Positions 36,141 to 44,782 of a stretch of 64,000 nucleotides of DNA are shown in pieces. Every line of letters starts with the position of its first letter. Position 1 is the stretch's first letter. This stretch comes from Calothrix sp. PCC 7507 (GTDB lineage Bacteria > Cyanobacteriota > Cyanobacteriia > Cyanobacteriales > Nostocaceae). The stretch lies in assembly GCF_000316575.1 (NCBI RefSeq), contig NC_019682.1:2292001-2356000 (forward strand), read 5' to 3'. The notes beneath the pieces were generated by a model. It was not told the DNA's origin and did no database searches. It worked only from the letters and a program-made list of their open reading frames with translations. Position numbers and translations under genes: made by a program.

Positions 36141-36761
36141 TTAGATTTCCGACTGAGAGCCATTTAGTTGTGTCAAAGCATAGTAAGAAATCGCTAAACT
36201 AACCTTTGCTTGCTCAATTTCTGATAAATCTGCCCAATCACGGTTCCCCAAATTATTAATTACGGATGCCAAGCTTTGTGATTCGTTACTTCGCATGGCG
36301 TAGGCGTATGGACGCGCTAGAACTAGGAGGTCTTCTACTCCCCAAGTCGGTAGCACAGACTGAACACACTGCACCAGTTGGTCACCAATTGATTGTTCAG
36401 AAGCAAAAATTGCCGTAGCTTTTTGGGCGATCGCATCTAGCCATCCGTGGGGGACACCAGCAGCAAAAGCTGTTTGCAAGGTTTCTTGAATACTAGCTAC
36501 CACAGAAGCTGTGGGAAACCCAGACCAGAGATTGTCCAGTTGGGTGTAAAAAGTTTGCGATCGCGTCGCTATTGATGAATCTAACAAGTCGTCAATCATA
36601 AACTGCTGTTCTAGCTCAGAAAAATAAGCTTCTGATTCTGGATCAGCTGGATTCCAGGGATAAGTAGCATCCTCTGGTTCGAGCAGCGCAGCTAATAAAT
36701 CTAGTTCTACTGAAGATTGCAAAGATTCCAAAGTGTTTAAAGCATTGATTTTGTTAGTCAT
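36141..36761 (-). CDS. Conserved hypothetical protein (206 aa)
   Basis: I recognise no domain. The protein is acidic and mostly helical, rich in L, A, S, Q and D, with no signal peptide or membrane segment. An N-terminal acidic stretch (LLAALLEPEDATYPWNPADPESEAYFSELEQQF) is followed by a helical body (SVVASIQETLQTAFAAGVPHGWLDAIAQKATAIFASEQSIGDQLVQCVQSVLPTW). The regular amphipathic pattern and absence of odd composition argue that it is a real gene. It lies 142 bp downstream of the CHAT-FHA gene in the same direction and may be co-transcribed, so it may be a partner or substrate of that protein. Confidence 0.75.
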   Translation of the reverse strand: MTNKINALNTLESLQSSVELDLLAALLEPEDATYPWNPADPESEAYFSELEQQFMIDDLLDSSIATRSQTFYTQLDNLWSGFPTASVVASIQETLQTAFAAGVPHGWLDAIAQKATAIFASEQSIGDQLVQCVQSVLPTWGVEDLLVLARPYAYAMRSNESQSLASVINNLGNRDWADLSEIEQAKVSLAISYYALTQLNGSQSEI

Positions 36762-36902
36762 TTCTCACCTTCTGGCTAATTATTTCACGGTATTGACAAC
36801 TACAGATTTCAGTATCAGATTTCCGCAAAAAAAGTTAATTTTATTTCTGGTTAAGGCTAAATGGAAACAGTCAACAGTCAACAGTCAGCAGTCACCAATG
36901 AT

Positions 36903-38498
36903 TTAACAATCTTCAATCATAAACTCCCAAATATCACCCCTCGTCGAACTACCAAACTTTAATTGCATCCCTGGCTTTAATGCTACTTGCTCACGGAGGA
37001 TTTGTTGCCAACCATTAGGGCCTAAGAACCAGGTTGTACCGTGGGTAGACAAATCTACCAGATAATAAGTTCGCATCGGCGTAGTGCCGATGAAAGTATT
37101 CCGACATAAGATTTCAGCGTGACTTCTAGAAACTGAAGGTTCTGGGATGACAATATCATTATCTCTCGTGCGGCCGATGCGGGTGACACCAGAACGTAAA
37201 GACCAAGTTTGACCGCCTGGGGAAAGCGATCGCAAAGAACCTTTAGGTACCTGAGAAATTACACTCGGAATTGTAGTATCAGGTAATTCTGTATTACTTT
37301 CATCAAAGCTTTTAATCAGTTCACCATTAAAGTCTGGATGTAAGTAAAGAACTGGCAAAGTCCAAGCTGGTTGATTAAATTTATAGATTGTTAATAATTC
37401 TTGCCTAGCTTCTGCCACAGCTTCATCAATTGGTTTGCGCGATCGCAAAGCTTCAGCAAAAGCTTGAATAAAACTGTGGCTTTCGCGATCGTTGATTTGA
37501 TCACGCATTCCCAAAACAGCGGGTACTCCATGACGAATTAGTACTTCTGCTAAACTGCTATGGGGTATAGCTTGTTTATTCACAGCCGCTGGTTGCGCCC
37601 CCCAACAAGCATTGAAAACTGCGAGTTTCACACCAGTGCGGGTCAAGACTTGCGCTAATTCTATCCCATTGAGCGTCATACCTGGGCGCAAAAACAACAA
37701 TCCACCATCTGGATCTGGCAGACCATGTCCAGCGTAGAAGAAGACATTATATACCTTAGTTTCTAGCTCTTGGATTAGTTCCTGTGGGGTTGGTTGCAGT
37801 AGTGTTTTCACCATACAGGGTGCATAAGCCTGAGAGTTACTCCCCACAGGCCCACCATGTGCTAAGGCTTGTGTTAAGATTTCCGCTTCTTGTTCCAGTT
37901 GCAATTTTGCATCTGCTCCTAAAACCAGCAGGATGTTTAAAGCTTGGGATGTTCGCAAATGTTGCAGGGGTTCAACTTCACTGGTGGTGCGACTAAATAC
38001 CAAATCTTGGGAGAGAGACATCGCCGATTGACCAGGCTCCCGCTGCATAATTTCCCAAGGTAAGGCGATAAGATCCGGGTCACGAATTTCCAGTTGAAAG
38101 CGCAAACGTGTACGCTGACCCATAGCAATACCACGACTGCGTTCTAAACTGCCAAGAATTTGTCCATCAAATAACCAGCGCCACAAACTAATCCCTAAAT
38201 ATTGCATTAGACGGCTGCTGTAACCCGCAGTCTGACCTTGAGAGGGCGGGACTAAGTTTATCGGTGGTAGATTATTCGACTGTGTAGGCTTTGCTCCTGG
38301 GGGAATATTTAAGGGAGTATGACCAGCAAACATCTGCTGCCATTCGTGGCACACTTCAGTTAGTTCACTAGGCCACACACAGTCATGGAGAACATAACCA
38401 CTGGGATAGGGAGCCTTAACCACCCAAATGGCGAAGTTATCAGTGCCAGTATTGATCAGACGAGCGATCGCCAAGTTTAGGGATGGCAATGAATTCAT
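36903..38498 (-). CDS. CHAT (caspase-like) domain-FHA fusion protein (531 aa)
   Basis: Residues about 120-380 form a CHAT domain, the caspase-like fold also called separase-like. The catalytic dyad is visible: His258 in YAGHGL and Cys298 in FNACWG. A short linker with SDE-rich sequence leads to a C-terminal FHA domain (about 430-525): TRIGRTRDNDIVIPEPSVSRSHAEIL and DLSTHGTTWF (the last in place of the usual NG core). The start (residues 1-100) may be a separate recognition domain. FHA domains read phosphothreonine, so proteolysis could depend on a phosphorylated partner. Neighbours are a PP2C phosphatase upstream and a hypothetical protein downstream, all on the minus strand. Confidence 0.88.
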   Translation of the reverse strand: MNSLPSLNLAIARLINTGTDNFAIWVVKAPYPSGYVLHDCVWPSELTEVCHEWQQMFAGHTPLNIPPGAKPTQSNNLPPINLVPPSQGQTAGYSSRLMQYLGISLWRWLFDGQILGSLERSRGIAMGQRTRLRFQLEIRDPDLIALPWEIMQREPGQSAMSLSQDLVFSRTTSEVEPLQHLRTSQALNILLVLGADAKLQLEQEAEILTQALAHGGPVGSNSQAYAPCMVKTLLQPTPQELIQELETKVYNVFFYAGHGLPDPDGGLLFLRPGMTLNGIELAQVLTRTGVKLAVFNACWGAQPAAVNKQAIPHSSLAEVLIRHGVPAVLGMRDQINDRESHSFIQAFAEALRSRKPIDEAVAEARQELLTIYKFNQPAWTLPVLYLHPDFNGELIKSFDESNTELPDTTIPSVISQVPKGSLRSLSPGGQTWSLRSGVTRIGRTRDNDIVIPEPSVSRSHAEILCRNTFIGTTPMRTYYLVDLSTHGTTWFLGPNGWQQILREQVALKPGMQLKFGSSTRGDIWEFMIEDC

Positions 38499-38789
38499 TC
38501 AACTACAAGGTAAATACAAATAATTTCAAATAGTAATTTTTCAAGGTGAGGATTTCTACGTTGTGAGTTGCTTATTTTGATTATTATGTATTATTTCAGG
38601 TTTTACCAATTTATGGAGTATCTACCCAGTTACATTCTTATACGGTTTACTTACGGGGTTTATTAGGTAAATTAAAATACCAAGTAGTAGTTGTGCCCTG
38701 AAGATCTCGCACGATGGAGGGCACAGCGCGGAGTCGAAACCAAAGGCTATGGTAAATTGATTATTAGAATGCACCTAAGTTGTGCCAAT

Positions 38790-41063
38790 TTATCTATTAT
38801 CGGGGCCAGTTACACTAGTACCATTTTGTGCAGTTGGTGCAGGAGATTTGCTGGCTGGTGATGGGGGAAGATCATCACATAAACTTTTTTCTCCCACTGG
38901 CAAGACAGTGACTTTATTCTCATTTCCAAAGCGTTTGAGTTGCGATTGAACGAATTCAATTGGCTGGGAAACTTCTGGTTTAGGCGTGTTTGGATTCGGA
39001 CATAGTCGTAAACGCACTAACGAGACTCCAGCAGCTTTGGAATTTTGTTTAATTTCAATAACTTGTAAAAAAGTGCCAGAAGAGAGAGTTGCTTGATTTG
39101 CCAGTTTGATATCTTTCGTAGTTTGAATCACCCACCCTTGAGCGAGATTGTCAAGCGATCGCACTGGTACTTCTGTGACATCTGGCGTAACTGTGGCATT
39201 TGGCTGAGAAGTGGGGGATGGACTCACAGGAGTTGGAGTTTTCGCTGCAGGCGATCGCACTTCTTTCACCCAGTATCCCAGGGCAGCGGCAGCGGCTACC
39301 AATATCAAAGGAACGATCAAATGTAGTGGTAATTGAAAACTTCCCGCAGGCTTATTGTCTGGAATTACTTTCGTCTTCTGGCTACCACTACCTAAGATGG
39401 TGTCTGGAACTTTTCTCGAGGTATCAACAGTCTGGTTGGCAAACCGTTCAGGAATGACTGCTGTGAGATTTGACCCAGGCTCTACATGTTTGACTTGACA
39501 GTGTACTAAAGCGATCGTGACATTATCATGTCCATTTTTATCATTAGCAATTTCTATCAATCTCTCAGCAACGTTGGCAACATCGCTTTCCCCTGTCAAA
39601 ATTGGCAAGATTTCTGTTTCCCAATATTCTTCTACCCGGTCAAAATCACTCAAACCATCAGATGTCAGCAGAAAAACCGCATCTTCATCAAGAATAAACC
39701 TTTGGGTAGTGGGATGTAATGAGGTGCTAGGACTCATTCCCAAAGCCTGTATCAGCGATCCCGCGCCACTCTGGTGGATGGCTTCACGATAGACAGCATA
39801 GCCTAAGCGCACCTCACGAGAAGCGACATCATCATCTAGAGTTACTTGATAACAGCCGTGGCGTGTAATCCAATAGGCGCGACTATCACCCACATGGGTA
39901 ATATACATTTCGTGGGCGATCGGCAAACCCATCACCAAGGTTGTACCCATACGTTGCCGTCCTTGCCGATTTTCGCTGTCGTTGCGCTGGCTAATTTTGT
40001 CATTAGCATTTGCCACCGCTTTTTCTAAATCATCGATCAGCTGCAAGGGATCTATATGATCTGCAGGAATTTTTGTGAGTTGCTGTAGCTGTTGTTGAAT
40101 AGTTTCAATTGCTAAATTTGATGCTACATTACCGCCTTCGTGTCCGCCAATGCCATCGCAGACGATCGCTAAAGCTGACGGTTGGGGAGGTTTGCTGACT
40201 AAAATGTCACTGGGAGGGTAACAAGCATCTTCATTGCGTTGGCGAGTGCGGCCAGTATCAGTTTTTGTGAAAATTTTGATGGTAGGCTTTTGAGAACGAC
40301 CTAATTCTGCTAATCCTGGATCTAAAACGGCAATTAATTGCTCAGTTGAGCGGATTTCTTCTTTAATTAGAGAATTACTAATTTTTTGAATAAATTCTGC
40401 TACCTCTGGTCTTGTCTCTGGTAACAACTGCAGCCAAAATTCTCCCAGTTGGGGTAAGTTTGGTACTGGTTCAGGGTCAGAATGTAATTCCAACAAACGC
40501 ACTAACGACCCTTCTACCCTCAAGAGATATGGATCGAGTAAGCTAGATACCACCCCTTCATCCCAGAGGGGTTGCCACAGATGAGCTATTTGCCACAGCC
40601 AATTAATTTGGCGAATTGATGTGGCATTCCCCCAGGCGGTGGTTAACTGGCTGCACAGTTGTACTTCCTGCCCTGTGTCATCGGCTACAAGAGGTGGCCT
40701 TTCTAAAAGCAATACGTCCTTCTGGGACTGTCCATCGGTCAAAGGCAGTACACCGTATACCTGTGGTATGTGTAACCTGTAAGGGATTAGTCTTAGGTAG
40801 GGTTTGATTGCCTGTAAATTCTCTAATTCAGGCATTTGGGGTAAAAACCCAGGTTTGGTATCTAAAACTACTGATTTACTAATAACTAAATAGCGATCAG
40901 CTAATATTTCTCCAGGGCTAGCGACACTCAAGCCCTCTGCCTCTACCCACAGGTAACGTTTGGGTAGGGGTGTGCGGCATTGCTGACAAAACTTGTGGGT
41001 TAAGGGGTTGGAAGCTTGACAATGTTCATTTGGGCAGTAGAGCGTTGCCGCATCATTTTCCAT
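38790..41063 (-). CDS. Zinc-ribbon / degenerate kinase-like / PP2C phosphatase membrane protein (757 aa)
   Basis: The order of parts is: a zinc ribbon (C10, C15, C26, C29), a 220-residue region with the length and pattern of a protein kinase but no VAIK, HRD or DFG motif (ILADRYLVISKSVVLDTKPG near 53-72, similar to a kinase start), a PP2C phosphatase domain (about 265-515), one transmembrane helix (about 580-600) and an extracytoplasmic Pro/Thr/Ser-rich tail. PP2C metal ligands are in RQRNEDA, CDGIGGHEGG, LTSDGLSDF and GHDNVT. It would remove phosphate from Ser/Thr on the cytoplasmic side. It lies 291 bp upstream of the CHAT-FHA gene. Confidence 0.88.
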   Translation of the reverse strand: MENDAATLYCPNEHCQASNPLTHKFCQQCRTPLPKRYLWVEAEGLSVASPGEILADRYLVISKSVVLDTKPGFLPQMPELENLQAIKPYLRLIPYRLHIPQVYGVLPLTDGQSQKDVLLLERPPLVADDTGQEVQLCSQLTTAWGNATSIRQINWLWQIAHLWQPLWDEGVVSSLLDPYLLRVEGSLVRLLELHSDPEPVPNLPQLGEFWLQLLPETRPEVAEFIQKISNSLIKEEIRSTEQLIAVLDPGLAELGRSQKPTIKIFTKTDTGRTRQRNEDACYPPSDILVSKPPQPSALAIVCDGIGGHEGGNVASNLAIETIQQQLQQLTKIPADHIDPLQLIDDLEKAVANANDKISQRNDSENRQGRQRMGTTLVMGLPIAHEMYITHVGDSRAYWITRHGCYQVTLDDDVASREVRLGYAVYREAIHQSGAGSLIQALGMSPSTSLHPTTQRFILDEDAVFLLTSDGLSDFDRVEEYWETEILPILTGESDVANVAERLIEIANDKNGHDNVTIALVHCQVKHVEPGSNLTAVIPERFANQTVDTSRKVPDTILGSGSQKTKVIPDNKPAGSFQLPLHLIVPLILVAAAAALGYWVKEVRSPAAKTPTPVSPSPTSQPNATVTPDVTEVPVRSLDNLAQGWVIQTTKDIKLANQATLSSGTFLQVIEIKQNSKAAGVSLVRLRLCPNPNTPKPEVSQPIEFVQSQLKRFGNENKVTVLPVGEKSLCDDLPPSPASKSPAPTAQNGTSVTGPDNR

Positions 41064-41210
41064 AGTTTTCGCACCGATCAGCGATTGGCAATTTCTTTAA
41101 CTGTATTGGCAGCGGCAATTTAGACCGCTCATGTTTCTTGAACTCGACATATCCAACTTTGGATCATGATTTTAGCTGGCAAATACCAGCAGGTGCTAAT
41201 ACTTATTAAT

Positions 41211-41332
41211 CTACTTAATCCCAAGAACATGCTCCTCCATCAACCCTACAGCCTCATCATAGCTTCTATTGTTCTATGTCTTTCCACAGCCAGTGCCGCT
41301 AACTTTAACTCTGTCACCAAAGCATAACCTCT
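41211..41332 (-). pseudogene. Possible frameshifted gene remnant
   Basis: The minus strand reads ALVTELKLAALAVERHRTIE and, after a shift of frame, YDEAVGLMEEHVLGIK to a stop at 41211. The two pieces follow each other directly, as in a gene with a small indel. Neither has a start codon. It is short, so chance is possible. Confidence 0.3.
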
Positions 41333-41462
41333 GCACAATAATAGTGTTTGCTTTTGGTTAATTACCCCCTCAGCAAGAAGTGGGTAATCTTAGCATTTTC
41401 TTAGTTTATAAGTTGCTAGGTAACAATGAACTTTAATTAAGCATTAAGATATGCCAATAATA

Positions 41463-41494
41463 AAAAACTCCAGGCACAAGGGGATGGAGTTTTT
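41463..41494. terminator. Bidirectional terminator-like hairpin
   Basis: AAAAACTCCA (41463-41472) pairs perfectly with TGGAGTTTTT (41485-41494) over a 12-base loop. Its T-rich and A-rich ends would allow termination in either direction. Confidence 0.65.
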
Positions 41495-41770
41495 GGGCAT
41501 GGAGTGTGGGGAAAAATTACCAATGCCCTATACCCTATACCTCATGTCGGCGACTATACCCTCTGTACCCACTGTCTTCGGAGCGGGACGAAATCCGGGG
41601 ATGCAGTTTCCCATCGCTTTCAATTTATAAAATTTATATTTATTTCCAATCTAAATTTTACGGTAAGATAGGCTCATGAAGTTAAACTAAAATGCCAAGT
41701 TGTACTAAATTACACTTAAGCGTTTGAAGATGAGCTTATTCTCTCTTAAGCGCTATCGATAGCCAAAACT

Positions 41771-42026
41771 CTAGCAAGCATGGCGATCGCAGTTGAGACA
41801 GCATAAAAATAATTCTGCTTGGGGAAGCTCTTGATCAGCAACCTGAGACGAATTAACCAATCGCCCTCTTAACTCACCATCAATAGCTAAAGTTTGCTTT
41901 ACTAGTCAGCCGATTAACTTCAAAGACTTGACCTACTGTTGAATCTAGTGCTACTGCCTGAAGCCACAAATTTTCATCAACTAAGATTTCACTATCTCAG
42001 GTTTAGTGGGGCCAGGTAATACCCAT
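41771..42026 (-). pseudogene. Frameshifted gene remnant
   Basis: Reading the minus strand, one frame gives ENLWLQAVALDSTVGQVFEV and then NRLTSKANF; a second frame immediately continues LAIDGELRGRLVNSSQVADQ and ends after CCLNCDRHAC at a stop at 41771-41773. A third short piece upstream (PGPTKPEIV) precedes the first. The order and protein-like composition of three collinear pieces in different frames point to a decayed gene. I do not recognise the family. The upstream end runs into the element at 42013, which may have interrupted it. Confidence 0.6.
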
Positions 42027-42290
42027 TGGTGTTAACTTAACGTGAGATCGGCGGTTAGAAACCGCACGCCAGTCGCCTCAACGGGGGGAACCCCCGCACA
42101 GCGCTGGCTCATCTACACAAACAAAACCCACGAAGGTGGGTTTCAAACCCTTAATTTTGTGTTAGTCCGCCTCCGCGGACTTTGCCTGTGTAGCCAAGCC
42201 ACCTGCTAACAGCGGGTTCCCCGACTTGTAGCAAGTGGCGCGCGAGTTATATTCGCCAAGTCTTAAGTTGACACGTATGGGTAATACCTG
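42013..42290. mobile_element. MITE-like element with imperfect 28-bp terminal inverted repeats
   Basis: The left end (42013-42040: CAGGTAATACCCATTGGTGT and on) and the reverse complement of the right end (42290-42263: CAGGTATTACCCATACGTGT and on) agree over 28 bp with four mismatches. Both flanks also share TTAG-type sequence, so the ends may extend a few bases further. The interior is a mosaic of small palindromes (AAACCCACC..GGTGGGTTT, GTCCGCCTCCGCGGAC). There is no open frame and no clear target duplication. It is probably a non-autonomous element. Confidence 0.6.
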
Positions 42291-42340
42291 ACCCCTAAGA
42301 AATTAAGAGTTACAAAATCTAGAACTCTTAGCTATTAAGC

Positions 42341-42700
42341 CTACTGATTTTCGGCAACTGCTACTTGAGGGAGTCCCATGCTGTAGTTAGTGACGCGGCT
42401 TGAGAGATTGTAACTGATATCGCCTTTTTGCAGAAGCGATCGCAAATAATGTTCCAAGTCAGACCCAACACGGCGTAAGTTGTAGTCTGTCAGATCCTGA
42501 CCACTAGATGCCTCTACTAGTTCATCAAACTTGCGATAAATCTTTTGCAGTGCATCTTCATTCCAGTTGAATTCGTTGTCTGGGTCAACATCTAACGTTA
42601 AGACTTGGTTGCTGGGAACTAGTTCGCCACCCCGGTCAATTTCTGCCGCAAAAATGCGGATATGCCGGGTTGTGGACTTGAGCAGGGTTGGGTTGTCCAT
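42341..42700 (-). CDS. ndhM: NAD(P)H-quinone oxidoreductase subunit M (119 aa)
   Basis: NdhM is a small hydrophilic subunit of the cyanobacterial NDH-1 complex in the thylakoid membrane (respiration, cyclic electron flow and CO2 uptake). The family pattern is clear: [86 protein letters not shown], and NYSMGLPQV near the end. The length of 119 residues is normal. There is no membrane segment, as expected. It is a single gene with gaps of over 300 bp on both sides. Confidence 0.95.
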   Translation of the reverse strand: MDNPTLLKSTTRHIRIFAAEIDRGGELVPSNQVLTLDVDPDNEFNWNEDALQKIYRKFDELVEASSGQDLTDYNLRRVGSDLEHYLRSLLQKGDISYNLSSRVTNYSMGLPQVAVAENQ

Positions 42701-43456
42701 AAAAGGGTGTAAGATTTGGGTTGATTACACTGAAATCATTGTAGACGCTATGCTTGAGCTTAAATGCCCAAAACGATAAGGAATCAAGCTTATGATGCGG
42801 GCGTAAGTAAAAATGGGGATTGGGGACTGGGGACTGGGGACTGGGAACTAGTGAACAAGTAAAAATATATCTCCCATGTCTCCTATCTCCTATCTCCCCG
42901 TCCCCACTCCCTCATCTCCCACTTCTGCAAAAAGCCATTATTATTGAGAACAAAAATTGAGCCTTTAATAACTTTGTTGGTTCAACGTCCCCTGAACTTT
43001 TTGGTGAAAAATAACGTACATCTAGTAAATATACGTAATTATGGTACAACTACTTCTGGCTTTCATCAAGGGAGATAATTTCAGAGTTTTTACTTACGTA
43101 AAATTACCAAAATCTAAGTAAAAACTCTAACTGTTGTTGACGTTAAGATAAAGTTGATGTAAAAACCTTTAAAAAGCTCGCACAACTTCTTACAGAAACT
43201 TTATTGTATAGAATCTTAAAAACTGAATAATAGTTATGGCTTCCCTGAACTACCTCTGGTACAGGAACACCGCAGTCTAGACAGTGAAAGTTTAACTGGA
43301 AAAAAACACACAGGAGAGGGAAATGGAATACAAATGTGATGGATGAAGAAAAGTTCTTAATTCAAACACTTTGGATTCAAAAAAAATATAAAGAATTTTT
43401 CCTGGAGATTTAGCTCCTCACCCTCGTGACCACCAAGTAAAGGAATCCTCAAAACT
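42701..43456. other. Intergenic region with repeats and a perfect hairpin
   Basis: It contains a ggggactgggg / tctcccatgtctcctatc short-repeat tract (42813-42920), a perfect 14-bp inverted repeat (43083-43128), and AT-rich DNA upstream of the gene at 43457. No coding sequence is apparent. Confidence 0.6.
43083..43128. repeat. Perfect 14-bp inverted repeat
   Basis: AGAGTTTTTACTTA (43083-43096) and TAAGTAAAAACTCT (43115-43128) are exact complements separated by 18 bp. It lies 330 bp upstream of the gene at 43457. There is no T-run tail, so an operator, an RNA hairpin or the ends of a small repeat are all possible. Confidence 0.85.
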
Positions 43457-43738
43457 ATGAACTCCAAAGCCTTACCACGCCAAATAAATAATATCGAAGT
43501 AGGTGTTTATGAGTGCGAAATACATCTCAAATTTCGGTTGATTGAGGAAAAGAGTCTATTGGGCGATCGCGAGCAACTGTTGCAGGTGCTGCTAGATGCT
43601 TTGACTGAAGGGTCTGATGATTTTCTAGAGACGCTGCAAGCGTCTGTGAAAGCCCAAGAAGTTTCTGAGTTCAAAGCCTCGCCACAAATGCGACGTCAAC
43701 TGATGCGCTTACGTAATTTTGTCGATAATACTCAATAA
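43457..43738 (+). CDS. Conserved small cyanobacterial protein (93 aa)
   Basis: I do not know a function. The protein is soluble and acidic/helical: an N-terminal strand pair (NNIEVGVYECEIHLKFRLIEEKSLLGDREQLLQVLLDALTEGSDDFLETLQASVKAQEVSEF) and a basic C-terminal helix (KASPQMRRQLMRLRNFVDN). The regular composition, the HIP1 site in frame and my memory of very similar short proteins in Nostocales argue that it is real. The ATG is preceded by AAGGAATCC, a fair ribosome binding site. It stands alone, between two long gaps. Confidence 0.75.
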   Translation: MNSKALPRQINNIEVGVYECEIHLKFRLIEEKSLLGDREQLLQVLLDALTEGSDDFLETLQASVKAQEVSEFKASPQMRRQLMRLRNFVDNTQ

Positions 43739-44782
43739 TTAATTTGTATAATTTAAGTAGTGGCAAGTCGTAAACCGGGCACTCTATGGTGAATTTGTTT
43801 TTAAGTTTGCCCATTTGCCTATTTGTTTTAACATTGAGTTGGCTTGTGTAACCTAACCCCAAGGCTGGGAGCTTTCCTTAATCTCCGAGAAGCCGAAGAA
43901 AGCGTCTACAGTAGCCCTCACCCTTTGCACTACGGACATATTTGGGTGCCTACTAATGCATTTATGCCTCACTACCACGGCAGGTTACAGTCTTTAAATA
44001 TTTGTGTTTGAGAGCAATACCTCTAACCAGGGTTTTATTTCAATCGTCAGAAGTATTTACTAGTAAGCGTCTCTGTTCAAGTATATAGATATACAAAAAT
44101 CAGATAATTCTGAATTGATAACTGATATCTTGAGCGATCGCCCTATTGTTTGATAAATTGCTTTGCTAGCAAAAACTCGCATTCGGCTCTTGCTACTGAT
44201 GTATAGAGTATTGGCAATAAAACTACCAGGGTTACAGCAGTTTTTCAATGAATAAACCACGTGTGGACTGCTCTTTAAACCTATCTCCTAGAAGAAGATA
44301 AGTTTTATAGCAGGGAACAGGGAAAAAGCTTAAAAGTCTCTTGGTGCCAGTATTTTCTCGTTAGTTCATGTCCTAATCTACCTGGCAACTGCTATGAGTT
44401 CTCTCATTCTTAGCAAGGAAGGAGTAGGGGTTAAGTCTTTTTTGTAGTCTATTGAACTGGAAATCGCTCTCAGCTAAATCTTCTAGGAGCTCGCTGTTCA
44501 CTCAACTTCTCTGACTAAAAAGAGAGTTGAACTTTTGGTGATGCGCGCTATTAGCTGTCTCAAACTACTGCATAGCTATAGTTTGAAGCTTTTTAAGATC
44601 AGAAATGCTCTGAAATGTGACACTTGATGGGGTGGAATGTAGGAATTTTTTTTTCCTTACTTTATGCTACCAGAGAGCTTGTAGAGACACTGTCTTTGTC
44701 CCGCTACGTTAGCGGAGCGGGGCGTTCGCGATAGCGTCTCGTAGAGAAGCCCAGTCCCATTTCGCGTCTCTACTCTTGTCTT
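43739..44782. other. 1-kb gene-poor region with palindromic repeats
   Basis: I see no gene. It holds an inverted repeat TCAAACTA..TAGTTTGA (about 44558-44585), another TCAACT..AGTTGA pair (about 44500-44530), and a palindromic repeat tract at 44692-44775 (CCGCTACGTTAGCGGAGCGG and related) of Nostoc type just downstream of the response-regulator gene. Confidence 0.6.

Larger units (their letters stand above)
41064..42340. other. 1.3-kb intergenic region with two gene remnants and repeats
   Basis: The region holds a possible remnant at 41211-41332, a bidirectional terminator-like hairpin at 41463-41494, a frameshifted gene remnant at 41771-42026, and a repeat-rich MITE-like element at 42013-42290. 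A short inverted repeat (AAGAGTT.../...AACTCTT, about 42306-42330) lies just past the ndhM stop and may be its terminator. No intact gene is visible. Confidence 0.65.

Noticed and set aside
44060-44260. A 66-codon minus-strand open frame
   Set aside because: Low-quality composition, no start signal and no motif; the region is repeat-rich and non-coding in appearance.
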